Below are positions 26,080-35,544 of a stretch of 64,000 nucleotides of DNA, piece by piece. The DNA lies in contig NZ_CP011036.1 of assembly GCF_002221505.1 (NCBI RefSeq), positions 2,852,001 to 2,916,000 of the forward strand, given 5' to 3'. This stretch comes from Pseudoalteromonas nigrifaciens. Lineage in GTDB: Bacteria; Pseudomonadota; Gammaproteobacteria; Enterobacterales; Alteromonadaceae. Both the position numbers and the translations under genes were made by a program. The notes beneath the pieces were generated by a model that was not told the DNA's origin, made no database searches, and was given only the letters and a program-made list of their open reading frames with translations. Every line of letters starts with the position of its first letter. Position 1 is the first letter of the stretch.

Positions 26080-26833
26080 AAGTGCTAATAACTTACTAAA
26101 ATAATAACCGACTAAAATAATTGCACATCATACATAGCAAAGTATCTGCATTTTGCTCTTAAAAAGTTTACCCCCAAGTAGCCATTAAATATTGTCACGC
26201 TCAGCAAATGCATAAAAAAGAACTTCCCCCGATTAACCCCTCGTACATCTGCATTTAAATTTTATACTATTATTACCAGTCGATATTTTATTTATATTAG
26301 CAACCAAATTGGTTAACCAACCATATTTTAAACTTAAAATAAAAACTACAAAGCCATTACCAGTAAGTAATTTACATTTCTTATTTTAAATAAACGCCTC
26401 ATACACCCTCAGTAAGTTAATTTCTTTTTATCGCCTTGGTACTTATCAGCACTTTCTTATCTAAAACAATGAATTTTTTTATAGGTTAAAACCCCAATCT
26501 TCCCAAATAAGTAAGGTTAAACTCACCTTGCTTTTAAAAATTATAATTAATAAATAGCAATAACAAACCTATATACCAACATTAAATTAAACTTTTTAAC
26601 TGCGATTACAAAATAAATTAAAAACATAACTTGTTAAATTTGTTAAATATTAAACAAAAAGAAATCAAAGTTGTAATACCAAATTCACATTATTGGTAAA
26701 CAAAGCTTGAAATTAAAACTTAATTGGACTAATTTTAACCACACTTTACGCGTTACCAAAAAAAGTAAAACCCTGAGAAATTGGTAAACCAAAGCGCATC
26801 ATCAACACACAATTACCCAAACGGGAGAGATAC
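26080..26833. promoter_or_regulatory. Long AT-rich leader of the 979-aa TonB receptor
   Basis: About 750 bp without any credible ORF or RNA gene. It contains repeated TTGGT/ACCAA elements: ACCAAATTGGTTAACCAA (26303-26320, including the perfect 12-bp palindrome TTGGTTAACCAA), ACCAAATTCACATTATTGGT (26679-26698) and TTACCAA...TTGGTAAACCAA (26753-26792). These look like operators for a dimeric repressor, possibly LacI-like, although the regulator is not in the window. Confidence 0.5.
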
Positions 26834-29773
26834 ATGAAGCTTAATCGAATTACTTCCTCACTAATCAATAAACAACATAAAAGTAATCCTGCACTTATTA
26901 GCGCGGCCGCACTTATTTTAATGACATCATCTACTTTAGCTGCACAAGAGTCTGAAAACACCTCAGCCACTGCAGATAAAAACATAGAGGTTATTGAAGT
27001 AAAAGGAATTCTTAACAGTATGAAAGCAGCTGCAATGCTTAAACGTACTGACGGTCGTATTGTTGATGCTGTTGTTGCTGAAGACATTGGTAAATTACCA
27101 GACAATAATATTGCCGAAGCCCTGCAACGTATTACTGGTGTATCTATTAATTCTGACTTTGGTGTGGGTGATAGTGTTTCGATTCGTGGTTTACCGCAAA
27201 ACCGGGTTGAATTAAATGGTCGCTCTACTATTGGCGATTCTCGTGATGGCATTAGCCTTCAAGATTTTCCATCAAGTTTCTTAAAAACAGTAGAAGTTGT
27301 TAAGTCGCCAACTGCCGATATGATTGAAGGCGCACTGGGTGGTACGGTTAGTTTAAGAACGGTTCGCCCATTAGAATTAGATAAACTAACAGCGGCCATG
27401 TCATTAGATGCAGAATATGCAGATAAAACCGAAAACGTAGCGCCTATTTTCAGTGGATCTGTTGGTAATAATTGGGATTTTGATGAAATGGGCACGTTTG
27501 GTGCCATTGCTATGTTTTCATATCAAGATCGCGAAATTCGCCAAGACGAAACGTCTAGCCGCGTAAAACCTCAAGACATAGTAATTAACGCTCAAGAAGG
27601 AAACACACCAAGCGGTAACGCCATCGTCAGAGATGAGCACAGTATTGAGCAATATGTAGAGAAACGTGAACGTACTGCTGTAAATTTATCACTTCAGTGG
27701 GCACCACACTCGGGTAATGGCATGGTATACCTTGATTTAAGTGGTACTAAGCGCTCTGGTGAGCAAGCTGGTAACTCTATTTTAGGTGTAGCAGGTTCAC
27801 TATCAACAGATGCAAACACCACACAAGACGCTAACGGCGTAAATAACTATACGTTAACTAACGAATTTGGTATTCCTAAAACATACAGTGATTTTCGTGA
27901 TACTGACTCGTTTTCAAATGCACTTGGTGCAGAATGGAGTCTTACCGATAGCATCAAAATTTCTGGTGAAGTTGCTGTTGCATCCTCTGAAAGCATAAGA
28001 CCAGACTCAGAATTTACATTGCGTCCAATCGAAAAATCGACGTTTGAAGCCAGTGGCGGTGTTGATTTAGTAAACCATTTATATGATGGCGCATTTTCAC
28101 AAGACGGTAATCGCTTACCAAGCATTATACACTCAGATCCAACTGCATTTACTAATCCACAAAACTTAGCATTAAGAACATTCAAAAGTGAAGATAGAAA
28201 AACCAATAATGATGAAACAGCGGTTCGTTTTGATATTGAAATGTTTGAGCCGTTAAGCAGTGCAAACTGGATCTCTAAAGTAAAAGCAGGTGTTCGCGCT
28301 ACTAAACGCGATTACGAATATGAACAATACAAAGTAGAAATTAAAGATATTTATAAAAACGCTATTAACGACTCAGATGGGTCATTAGCAACTTTATGGG
28401 CCGATGATTATAACGCGCTGTTCCCTGGCAGCTTTACAACTATGAGCCACGATAACTCTTTTAATCAACTGGGTCACTCTGGTCAAAACGATCTATTAAC
28501 ATTCCTTACTTATAATGGCTTATCTAACCCAAGTAATACGTATGCTCAATTACAACAACTATTAGCAGGCACTAATTTAGCGTCTACTGGGAGCTTACAC
28601 GACAATCAAGAGTTTCAAGAAAGCGCATACAAAAATGTAGTTGAAGACACCGCTGCAATTTATATATCGGCTTATTTAGATTTTGATAGCGTTACAGCCA
28701 TTGTGGGCGCTCGTTATGTAACAACAGATCTTGAGTCAAGTGTTTACCAAAACGGTGTAAAAGTGACAGGTGAAAATGATTACACAGACTTTTTACCTAG
28801 CTTAAACGTGACATATAACTATTCAGACGAAACACTATTTCGCTTTGCTGCAGCAAAAGTTATGCGCAGAGCCGACTTTAGCGAGCTAAGCCCAGCATTT
28901 GACGTAAATAACGACCGAACGGGTGCAACTCAAGGAGCTATTGATTTAGAACCATACCGCGCAACCCAATACGACTTATCTGTAGAGCATTACTTTAATG
29001 AAGGTAACGTATTGTCTTTTGCACTATTTTATAAAGATGTTAAGTCATTTTTAAGCAACGAAAGCACGTGTGTTGCCTCATCAACTACCGCTGCACTGCA
29101 AAACGTAACACAGTGGAACCAAGTATGTCAGCTTGATACTGCCGGCGTATCTCAAGATAATATGGTTTACTCTGATGCAACTAACTATCCTGTAGATGCT
29201 GATGGTTTTAATCACGTTGCGGGCCTTAGAGATGCAGGGCTTACCGGCATCGATACCGTTAAAAATATTAACGGTGAAAACGGCTCTGTTCAAGGTTTTG
29301 AAGTAGGTTACCAGCAGTTTTTTACAAGCCTTCCGGGTGCGTTTTCTGGTTTGGGTATTAATGCAAACTACACTTACGCAGACAGCGAACAGCCAAACGG
29401 CAACCCATTATTAGACATTTCTAAAAACACTTATAACTTACAAGTATTTTGGGAACACGAAGGTTTCTCTACTCGCCTTGCTTATAACTACCGTGACGGT
29501 TTCTTAAGTACTGAAAACGAAAAACGCGTAGAAAACATTAACTCTAACGGCAGCATTTCACAAGACGGTACTGTTTATGGTAATAACTACCGCGATGACA
29601 GAGGCCAATTAGACTTTTCTGCAAGTTGGGACATAAACGAAAACTTTACCCTAGTAGGTAACGCAACAAACTTAACCGGTGAACCTTCAATCTACCTATC
29701 TGAACTAGGCGGTGCTTGGAAGTACACTGAGGCGGATCGCCGTTATAGCTTAGGCATTCGCGCTAAATTTTAA
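26834..29773 (+). CDS. TonB-dependent receptor, large (carbohydrate-type)
   Basis: A 979-aa outer membrane receptor. An extended signal region (ends ILMTSSTLAAQ, about residue 37) is followed by an IEVIEVKGI TonB-box-like segment and a plug domain. The plug contains VVAEDIGKLPDNNIAEALQRITGVSIN, VSIRGLPQNRVELNGR and MIEGALGGTVSLRTVRPLE; a 22-strand barrel ends in RYSLGIRAKF. This is the TIGR01782-type family (TonB-Xanth-Caul), which commonly imports oligosaccharides and other large nutrients. A GGGAGAG ribosome site lies before the ATG, and the palindrome-rich leader suggests substrate-controlled expression. No degradation genes flank it. Confidence 0.93.
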   Translation: MKLNRITSSLINKQHKSNPALISAAALILMTSSTLAAQESENTSATADKNIEVIEVKGILNSMKAAAMLKRTDGRIVDAVVAEDIGKLPDNNIAEALQRITGVSINSDFGVGDSVSIRGLPQNRVELNGRSTIGDSRDGISLQDFPSSFLKTVEVVKSPTADMIEGALGGTVSLRTVRPLELDKLTAAMSLDAEYADKTENVAPIFSGSVGNNWDFDEMGTFGAIAMFSYQDREIRQDETSSRVKPQDIVINAQEGNTPSGNAIVRDEHSIEQYVEKRERTAVNLSLQWAPHSGNGMVYLDLSGTKRSGEQAGNSILGVAGSLSTDANTTQDANGVNNYTLTNEFGIPKTYSDFRDTDSFSNALGAEWSLTDSIKISGEVAVASSESIRPDSEFTLRPIEKSTFEASGGVDLVNHLYDGAFSQDGNRLPSIIHSDPTAFTNPQNLALRTFKSEDRKTNNDETAVRFDIEMFEPLSSANWISKVKAGVRATKRDYEYEQYKVEIKDIYKNAINDSDGSLATLWADDYNALFPGSFTTMSHDNSFNQLGHSGQNDLLTFLTYNGLSNPSNTYAQLQQLLAGTNLASTGSLHDNQEFQESAYKNVVEDTAAIYISAYLDFDSVTAIVGARYVTTDLESSVYQNGVKVTGENDYTDFLPSLNVTYNYSDETLFRFAAAKVMRRADFSELSPAFDVNNDRTGATQGAIDLEPYRATQYDLSVEHYFNEGNVLSFALFYKDVKSFLSNESTCVASSTTAALQNVTQWNQVCQLDTAGVSQDNMVYSDATNYPVDADGFNHVAGLRDAGLTGIDTVKNINGENGSVQGFEVGYQQFFTSLPGAFSGLGINANYTYADSEQPNGNPLLDISKNTYNLQVFWEHEGFSTRLAYNYRDGFLSTENEKRVENINSNGSISQDGTVYGNNYRDDRGQLDFSASWDINENFTLVGNATNLTGEPSIYLSELGGAWKYTEADRRYSLGIRAKF

Positions 29774-29790
29774 TTTTCCCTGAAGGCTAA

Positions 29791-29816
29791 AGCCTGCTTT
29801 TATGCAGGCTTTTTTA
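29791..29816 (+). terminator. Terminator of the TonB receptor gene
   Basis: AGCCTGC...GCAGGCT with a TTTTAT loop followed by TTTTT, 17 bp after the stop codon. Confidence 0.92.
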
Positions 29817-29926
29817 TGCCTAAATAATAGTAGCTTTATATTGCATAAAAAACCCACTCCCTAGCTATACTTATCTTAATATAAAACTTAATATCAAAGA
29901 GCAATTACTATTAATAAGGAAAGGTA

Positions 29927-31666
29927 GTGCTGTCGCGTTTATATAATTTTATGCCGGGTTTAAATACTTTACTTCATTATGAACGACAATGGTTTGCTGA
30001 TGATTTAAGAGCGGCATTATCGGTTGCCGCCGTGGCGCTACCCGTTGCTATTGCTTATGCACAGTTAACTGGTGTTAATGCTGCAGTTGGGCTGTATTCC
30101 TGCATACTACCCATGATGCTATATGCACTTTTTGGCACCTCAAAACAATTAATAGTTGGCCCCGATGCCGCAACCTGTGCAGTTATAGCTGCAGTAGTAA
30201 CCCCGCTTGCCGCAGGCGACAGTTTTAAGCACTGGCAGCTAGTTGTAACCATGACCGCCATGACTGGTTTTTGGTGTTTTATAGCCAGTAAATTTAAATT
30301 AGGTGTATTAGCAGACTTTTTATCTAAGCCTATTTTAATGGGCTTATTAAACGGTGTAGCCATAACTATCATTGTGGGTCAGTTTTCTAAAGTATTTGGT
30401 TTTACCTTTGATGAAAGATACCTACTTGAACGCTTAGGGGGTGTGCCCACTTATTTATCACAAACCCATATTCCCACTTTATTAATGGCCTTATTTACTG
30501 TGGTTATTTACTTTGTTATGAAACGACTAAAGCCTACATGGCCCGCATCAATGTTTGCCATTACCTTGGGCGCAATATTAGTGTGGTTTTTTAATTTAGA
30601 GCAATTTAATATTAAAACCATAGGCACAGTAACCGGCGGACTGCCGGTATTTAACACCCCTGTATTTGATATTGGTATTATTCGTGAACTAGTTGTGCCG
30701 GCACTTAACTTAGCCATAGTGAGCTTTGTAAGTATGATGCTAACAGCGCGTAGTTTTGCCGCAAAAAATGGCTACGACATAGATGCAGATAAAGAGTTTA
30801 GAGCCCTAGGTATTGCCAACTTCGCCTCTGCATTGTCGCAAGGCTTTGCCGTAAGTGGCGCCGACTCTCGCACCGCAGTTAACGACGCTAATGGCGGTAA
30901 AACGCAATTAGTGTCGATTATAGCCGCCACTATTATTGCTATTATTGCTATTTTTTTAACAGCCCCGCTCGAGTTTATACCTAGTGCAGCACTCGGCGTG
31001 GTACTTATTATTGCCTCTGTGCATTTGTTAGATTTAAAAGCGGTATGGCAACTAAAGTTTAAAGATAAGCAGGCGTTTTACCTTGCCTTAGCCACCTTGT
31101 TTGCAGTGCTGTTTATTGGTGTTATTCCGGGTATTACGCTTGCTGTATTACTGGGTTTATTTCAATTTATTCGCACCGTAATGCGCCCTACCGACAACAT
31201 ATTAGGCGTAGACATAAAAGGCGTGGTAAGAAGCTTAGATGCCACCGATAAAGCAAAAGCCGTGCAAGGGGTATTTATTTACCGCTTTAATTCGCCATTA
31301 ACTTACTTTAATGCCAGTTACTTTAAACGCAGATTACTTGAGCAATACGCAAAACAAAAAGACGATACCCAATGCGTTATTATTGATGCCGTACCTTGCT
31401 TTACCCATTTAGATTTAAGCGTTATGGCCATGCTTGCCGATTTAGACGTTATATTTAAAAAGCGTGGCATTAGCCTTGAGCTAGCAGGTAGAAAACGCCA
31501 GCTTCTATCGTGGTTTGAAATTGCCGGAATGGTATCGGGTAAAAATGGCATTTATGTTCACTCCGATCTATATGTTGCGCTACAAAAAAATAGCGTAAGC
31601 CAGCCTACCGACGAAGTCGCCTTATTTGAAGCTCATACCAATGAGGCAAAACCCGAGCCGCTATAA
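29927..31666 (+). CDS. SulP-family anion transporter with STAS domain
   Basis: A 579-aa membrane protein. About 10-14 helices from residue 20 to 400 contain the SulP signature region PVAIAYAQLTGVNAAVGLY and VGPDAATCAVIAAVV. A C-terminal STAS domain (about 430-560) follows, with VIIDAVPCFTHLDLSVMAMLADL. SulP transporters move sulfate, bicarbonate or dicarboxylates. The start is GTG at 29927, placed behind AAGGAAAGG. No carbonic anhydrase or sulfate genes adjoin it, so the substrate is open. Confidence 0.92.
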   Translation: MLSRLYNFMPGLNTLLHYERQWFADDLRAALSVAAVALPVAIAYAQLTGVNAAVGLYSCILPMMLYALFGTSKQLIVGPDAATCAVIAAVVTPLAAGDSFKHWQLVVTMTAMTGFWCFIASKFKLGVLADFLSKPILMGLLNGVAITIIVGQFSKVFGFTFDERYLLERLGGVPTYLSQTHIPTLLMALFTVVIYFVMKRLKPTWPASMFAITLGAILVWFFNLEQFNIKTIGTVTGGLPVFNTPVFDIGIIRELVVPALNLAIVSFVSMMLTARSFAAKNGYDIDADKEFRALGIANFASALSQGFAVSGADSRTAVNDANGGKTQLVSIIAATIIAIIAIFLTAPLEFIPSAALGVVLIIASVHLLDLKAVWQLKFKDKQAFYLALATLFAVLFIGVIPGITLAVLLGLFQFIRTVMRPTDNILGVDIKGVVRSLDATDKAKAVQGVFIYRFNSPLTYFNASYFKRRLLEQYAKQKDDTQCVIIDAVPCFTHLDLSVMAMLADLDVIFKKRGISLELAGRKRQLLSWFEIAGMVSGKNGIYVHSDLYVALQKNSVSQPTDEVALFEAHTNEAKPEPL

Positions 31667-31670
31667 ACGC

Positions 31671-31706
31671 AAAAAGGCTTACAACACATAGTTGTAAGCC
31701 TTTTTA
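31671..31706. terminator. Bidirectional terminator
   Basis: AAAAAGGCTTACAAC / GTTGTAAGCCTTTTT, a perfect stem with a 6-nt loop between the convergent SulP and VC0807-like genes. Confidence 0.94.
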
Positions 31707-31729
31707 TACTAAAAACTTAGTAACTTAAA

Positions 31730-32440
31730 TTACTGTGAATGAACCATTTGTTCAAACTTCATGCCGGTTAATTTAGTAATTACTTTAATCACATAAAAGA
31801 AAATACCAATCATTGCCAACATAGACGGAATAGCAATAATAGGGTAACTGAGCAAGGTCATTTCACCAAGCTGCTCGTTAAACTCTACCGTACCCGCAGG
31901 GCTGGTCACTATCCACTTAGCAAGCACGTAATTCATAGTTGATGAAAAAGCAAAAGTAAGCGCTAAAATATAATTAGCCTTGGTAATTTGCTGCTTAAAA
32001 CGCTGGGTATTACCGCGCGCATCTAACGTATCGTAAATTACATCTAACTTAAATAAAATCGAGTTTAACAGCACCTTTGCCAATAATGGCTTACCAAAAA
32101 AACCCGACATTAAAACAGTCAGGCCAATAATACCCGGTATAGCCGCTTCTTTTATTGCCAACCATTCTACATTAAGCTCAAACAGCGCAATGCCACCCGT
32201 TAATAAAGTACTTAAAAAACCTAATAATGAAATAAAATTTAACGAGCGTGCTTTAATAAAATCATAAATACCGTAACCCACAGGAAATATAAGCGCGACA
32301 ATTAACCCTACAACGGTTCCTAAATATTCAGGCCCCGAAAACTTCATTAAAATAATTGAAGGCACTATAATATTAAAAACGACCTCAAATAATGGATTGT
32401 TTTTTTTACCTTTACTGTTATTTTGACCACTGGTTGTCAT
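31730..32440 (-). CDS. VC0807-family inner membrane protein
   Basis: A 236-aa protein with a charged N-terminus and about five or six membrane helices. The FNIIVPSIILMKFSG start, GLIVALIFPVGYGIYDFI and a NYVLAKWIVTSPAGT-like loop resemble the VC0807 group of conserved membrane proteins in marine gammaproteobacteria. Function unknown. It seems monocistronic, convergent with the SulP gene. Confidence 0.75.
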   Translation of the reverse strand: MTTSGQNNSKGKKNNPLFEVVFNIIVPSIILMKFSGPEYLGTVVGLIVALIFPVGYGIYDFIKARSLNFISLLGFLSTLLTGGIALFELNVEWLAIKEAAIPGIIGLTVLMSGFFGKPLLAKVLLNSILFKLDVIYDTLDARGNTQRFKQQITKANYILALTFAFSSTMNYVLAKWIVTSPAGTVEFNEQLGEMTLLSYPIIAIPSMLAMIGIFFYVIKVITKLTGMKFEQMVHSQ

Positions 32441-32613
32441 TCGTTACTTCCATTAATATATTATTGCTAAGACGAAAAGAGCACCTCTTCGCTACTGCCA
32501 AAGGCTATAATACTCGCAATACCTTCGCCATTCTAGCTTGTCGTTTTTGTATTGATTAAAAAGCCGAAAGGGAGCAATTATTTTTTGTGTATAAGTGCAC
32601 AAACAGCCCTCTA

Positions 32614-33519
32614 TTACGCAGGCAAACTCATATCGATGCCAGGTAAAGCCACCATCTGATCGCTAATAAGGCGGCGAATCTCACGAATTATTGGCTGCTC
32701 GTTTTCAACTACTTGCTGCGATATAGCCACATACCCATGCCACGAAACATTATAGCCATGAGCAATGCGCGCCACCTCTTGTGGTTGAAACCCTTTTAAT
32801 AATGGCTCTGGCACATAACCCCAACCTAGCTTGTCGCGTATTGCATCCCTAATTAACTCAAAGCTACTTAACGCAATATCGTAACGCTCAGATACATTAG
32901 TTTGAATGTCACTTTGGCTTAAATCTAAATAAGCAATTTGCGGCACACTGGCTAAGTCTTCATTACTTACATAGCGCATTTGCGTTAACGGATGATCTTT
33001 GGCAATAACCATATGCAATGCCACCCAGCCCAAAACTTGTAAAGGTAGCTGAGTATTTGCATACAAGCTCTGATCTAAGCAACAAGCTAAGTCCATAAAG
33101 CCCTCTTCAACCATTTGCTGCAACGCATTTGCACTCGCATAGTGCATTTCTAACGATATACCTGGGTAGCGCTTGCGAATACTGCGAATAATTTCGCGCC
33201 AAAAGGCTTCGGGTAAAGCATCATCACGGCCAATAACTAAGCGGTGTGGCAGTTGCTCGTCATCGTGCAGGCAGCGGTGCTTAATACTCTCAGCAAGGTT
33301 AATTAAGCGAATGCTATCGTCAATTATTTTTTCACCCGCGGGGGCTAATTGCATACTATTACCAGTGCGAATAAATAGCGCAGTACCCAACTGATCCTCT
33401 AGCGTCGATAGCGCCATACTCATAGTGCTACGATTAACCGACAAACGCGCTGCCGCCTTAGCAATAGAGCCGGTTTGTGCAATCATCACAAAGTACTGTA
33501 ACGACTCTAATTTCATCAA
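32614..33519 (-). CDS. LysR-family transcriptional regulator next to SMR genes
   Basis: A 301-aa regulator. The winged helix (LQYFVMIAQTGSIAKAAARLSVNRSTMSMALSTLE) and effector domain (LVIGRDDALPEAFW onward) are normal. Met1 and Met2 are adjacent; either could start. It is divergent, 98 bp from the first gene of an SMR efflux pair, which makes it the likely regulator of that pair. The effector is unknown. Confidence 0.9.
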   Translation of the reverse strand: MMKLESLQYFVMIAQTGSIAKAAARLSVNRSTMSMALSTLEDQLGTALFIRTGNSMQLAPAGEKIIDDSIRLINLAESIKHRCLHDDEQLPHRLVIGRDDALPEAFWREIIRSIRKRYPGISLEMHYASANALQQMVEEGFMDLACCLDQSLYANTQLPLQVLGWVALHMVIAKDHPLTQMRYVSNEDLASVPQIAYLDLSQSDIQTNVSERYDIALSSFELIRDAIRDKLGWGYVPEPLLKGFQPQEVARIAHGYNVSWHGYVAISQQVVENEQPIIREIRRLISDQMVALPGIDMSLPA

Positions 33520-33617
33520 GCCCCCTTAGTGTCAATTATTTTGACTCTGAGCAATTATAGTATAAAAATAATAAGCAGTATTATACGCACAATGTTTTAG
33601 TATTAAGAGCAGGAAAA

Positions 33618-33956
33618 ATGCATTGGATATATTTAATAATAGCTGTAACTCTTGAGGTTATAGGTACAACAGTAATGAAGTGGCTGGTAAACGAAGACCA
33701 GTTACTATTAGGTAGCTTATTTGTAACTTTAATGGTTGGCTTAGCTTATCTTGCTCTTAGCCAAGCCACCAGCAAAATTCCTATCGCACTTGCTAACGCC
33801 TTCTGGGAAGGTTTGGGGATGATATTAATTGCATCTGTGTCATTTGTATTTTTAGGCGAAGCTATTTCTATTGGCCAAATGTTTGCACTTTTATTAGCTA
33901 TTATCGGCATTGTTATAATTAACAGCGGCCACGCTATGCAAGAGCAAAAACAATGA
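33618..33956 (+). CDS. mdtJ: SMR efflux subunit, MdtJ-like
   Basis: A 112-aa four-helix protein. The N-terminal VTLEVIGTTVMKW carries the membrane glutamate essential for coupling (Glu13). ANAFWEGLGMILIASVSFVFLGE aligns with the MdtJ [23 protein letters not shown] pattern. It overlaps the next gene by the ATGA of stop and start, so the two form a heterodimeric SMR pair as MdtJI do. E. coli MdtJI exports spermidine; the substrate here is inference. Confidence 0.85.
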   Translation: MHWIYLIIAVTLEVIGTTVMKWLVNEDQLLLGSLFVTLMVGLAYLALSQATSKIPIALANAFWEGLGMILIASVSFVFLGEAISIGQMFALLLAIIGIVIINSGHAMQEQKQ

Positions 33957-34279
33957 CAGTATATTGGCTTTATATTCTTGGCTCAGTAATTTTTGACATT
34001 GCCGCCAACGTATTTTTAGAAATGTCGCACGGATTTAAACATAAACGCTTTGGCATACTTGCCATTGTTTTTATTATGGCCGCGTTTGCCTTACTCACCC
34101 TCGCTGTGCAAGGCATCCCACTGTTTATTGCCTACGCCACGTGGGGAGCTCTTTCAATTAGCGGTACTGCGCTGGCAACTTGGTTGTTGTTTGGTCATAA
34201 ATTAAACTGGGTTGTTTGTTTTGGTTTAGCAGTACTTATTTTATCTATTGTGACAATGCAATTAGTTGGCCCCGCGTAA
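33953..34279 (+). CDS. mdtI: SMR efflux subunit, MdtI-like, with Asp at the catalytic Glu position
   Basis: A 108-aa four-helix protein. IAANVFLEMSHGFKHKRFGIL aligns with the MdtI stretch [21 protein letters not shown], and AYATWGALSISGTALATWLLFG with its third and fourth helices. The membrane acidic residue that is Glu in almost all SMR proteins is Asp15 here (FDIAANVF). This could be a functional substitution or a specialised non-coupling subunit. It is translationally coupled to the MdtJ-like gene through an ATGA overlap. Confidence 0.85.
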   Translation: MTVYWLYILGSVIFDIAANVFLEMSHGFKHKRFGILAIVFIMAAFALLTLAVQGIPLFIAYATWGALSISGTALATWLLFGHKLNWVVCFGLAVLILSIVTMQLVGPA

Positions 34280-34291
34280 ATACCTCTTATT

Positions 34292-34331
34292 AAAAACTAG
34301 CTAAAGTGCTCTGCAGTTCAAGCTAGTTTTT
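34292..34331 (+). terminator. Terminator of the SMR pair
   Basis: AAAAACTAGCT (34292-34302) pairs with AGCTAGTTTTT (34321-34331), 13 bp after the stop codon. Confidence 0.85.
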
Positions 34332-34386
34332 CCTGCTGTTTTGCCTTAGTTAACTTTAGGCTAAACTTCTAACTTAGTTGACTATT

Positions 34387-34423
34387 TTATAGCGCAACGC
34401 TATAACTTGTAACACGTTGCGCT
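34387..34423. promoter_or_regulatory. Overlapping inverted repeats upstream of the GGDEF gene
   Basis: TTATAGCG-CAA-CGCTATAA (34387-34405) overlaps AGCGCAACG (34391-34399) that pairs with CGTTGCGCT (34415-34423). The two foldings exclude each other. It lies 106 bp upstream of the diguanylate cyclase start and could be an operator or leader element. Confidence 0.35.
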
Positions 34424-34528
34424 GTGCCAACCTACAAAGTAGTAAATAAAAACTTAAAAGCGCACCGCTTGCTTAAGCTATCACTAGTTTAGGTTTGGCA
34501 TTATTATACTTATTACCTTGAGGCATTT

Positions 34529-35506
34529 ATGTTCAAGCAACTACAAGACAAACATCAACTTTCAATACTCTTAATTTTCAGTATTGTGTCAGTTTTTGGT
34601 ATTACGCCATTTATTATTATTCGTTTTATAGAAAATAACATAGTCGCAGCGCTAATTGACTTAGCCATTGTAAGCAGTATTTTAACCTTAGTCGGTTATG
34701 CTCATTACACTAAAAAGCCGCGTGTTATTAGCGCCGTTATTGCATTGCTTGTTAATATTAGCGTTATCGCCATTATAATTACCAACGGCATTAACAGCAT
34801 GCTATGGATTTATCCGGTAGTAGCCGTTACGTTTTTTTTAGTTAAACCAATAGAAGCGCTCATACTCACCCTTAGCAATGTCGCAATTATTGCGAGTATA
34901 CCTAATTTATTCGATGCTATACCGCTAAACTCTTACTTTACAACCAACTTAATGTTAGCTGCCTGCGCTTTTGTATATGCCTGTTTTGGCAACAAGCAGC
35001 TTGCTTTACTTGCAGAACTAAACAGTACCGATCCTTTAACCGGCGCATTAAATCGCCGTGCGCTTAACGACGATACACTAGCCGCCATTTCGCGAGCAGA
35101 GCGTTATAACAGCACTTATTTATTAGCGTTTTTAGACTTAGACTTTTTCAAAAAGGTAAACGACGAATTCGGCCACGCCGAAGGAGACAGAGTACTAAAG
35201 CAGTTAGTGTCAATTACCAATTCACATATAAGAGAATCAGATAAGCTATACCGCTTTGGTGGCGAAGAGTTTGTGCTAATAATTCCCGAAATCCCGTCCA
35301 AAGAGCAAGTTAGCTTTATAAACAAGCTACGCGAAACAATAAAAAACGAGTTGAAAACACCTACAGGTAACTCAATTACTGTATCTTTTGGTGTTGCAGC
35401 TTGGGTACCGGGCACCACAGTTGCTAGCTGGTTTAAACGCGCCGACGATGCTATGTATCAAGCAAAAAAACAAGGCCGCGACTGCGCCGTATTTAGTAAA
35501 GATTAG
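34529..35506 (+). CDS. Membrane-bound diguanylate cyclase (GGDEF)
   Basis: A 325-aa protein. Five to six hydrophobic helices (about residues 10-158) precede a GGDEF domain. STDPLTGALNRR (166-177) starts the domain, FLDLDFFKKVND binds metal, and the active site is GGEEF (244-248). The RESD at 235-238, five residues before GGEEF, is an inhibitory I-site (RxxD). It therefore should make c-di-GMP under product inhibition. The membrane part has no named sensor domain. The gene is monocistronic. Confidence 0.93.
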   Translation: MFKQLQDKHQLSILLIFSIVSVFGITPFIIIRFIENNIVAALIDLAIVSSILTLVGYAHYTKKPRVISAVIALLVNISVIAIIITNGINSMLWIYPVVAVTFFLVKPIEALILTLSNVAIIASIPNLFDAIPLNSYFTTNLMLAACAFVYACFGNKQLALLAELNSTDPLTGALNRRALNDDTLAAISRAERYNSTYLLAFLDLDFFKKVNDEFGHAEGDRVLKQLVSITNSHIRESDKLYRFGGEEFVLIIPEIPSKEQVSFINKLRETIKNELKTPTGNSITVSFGVAAWVPGTTVASWFKRADDAMYQAKKQGRDCAVFSKD

Positions 35507-35544
35507 GTTCTGCTGACCTTTGCGGATTAAAATTCGTTCAAACT

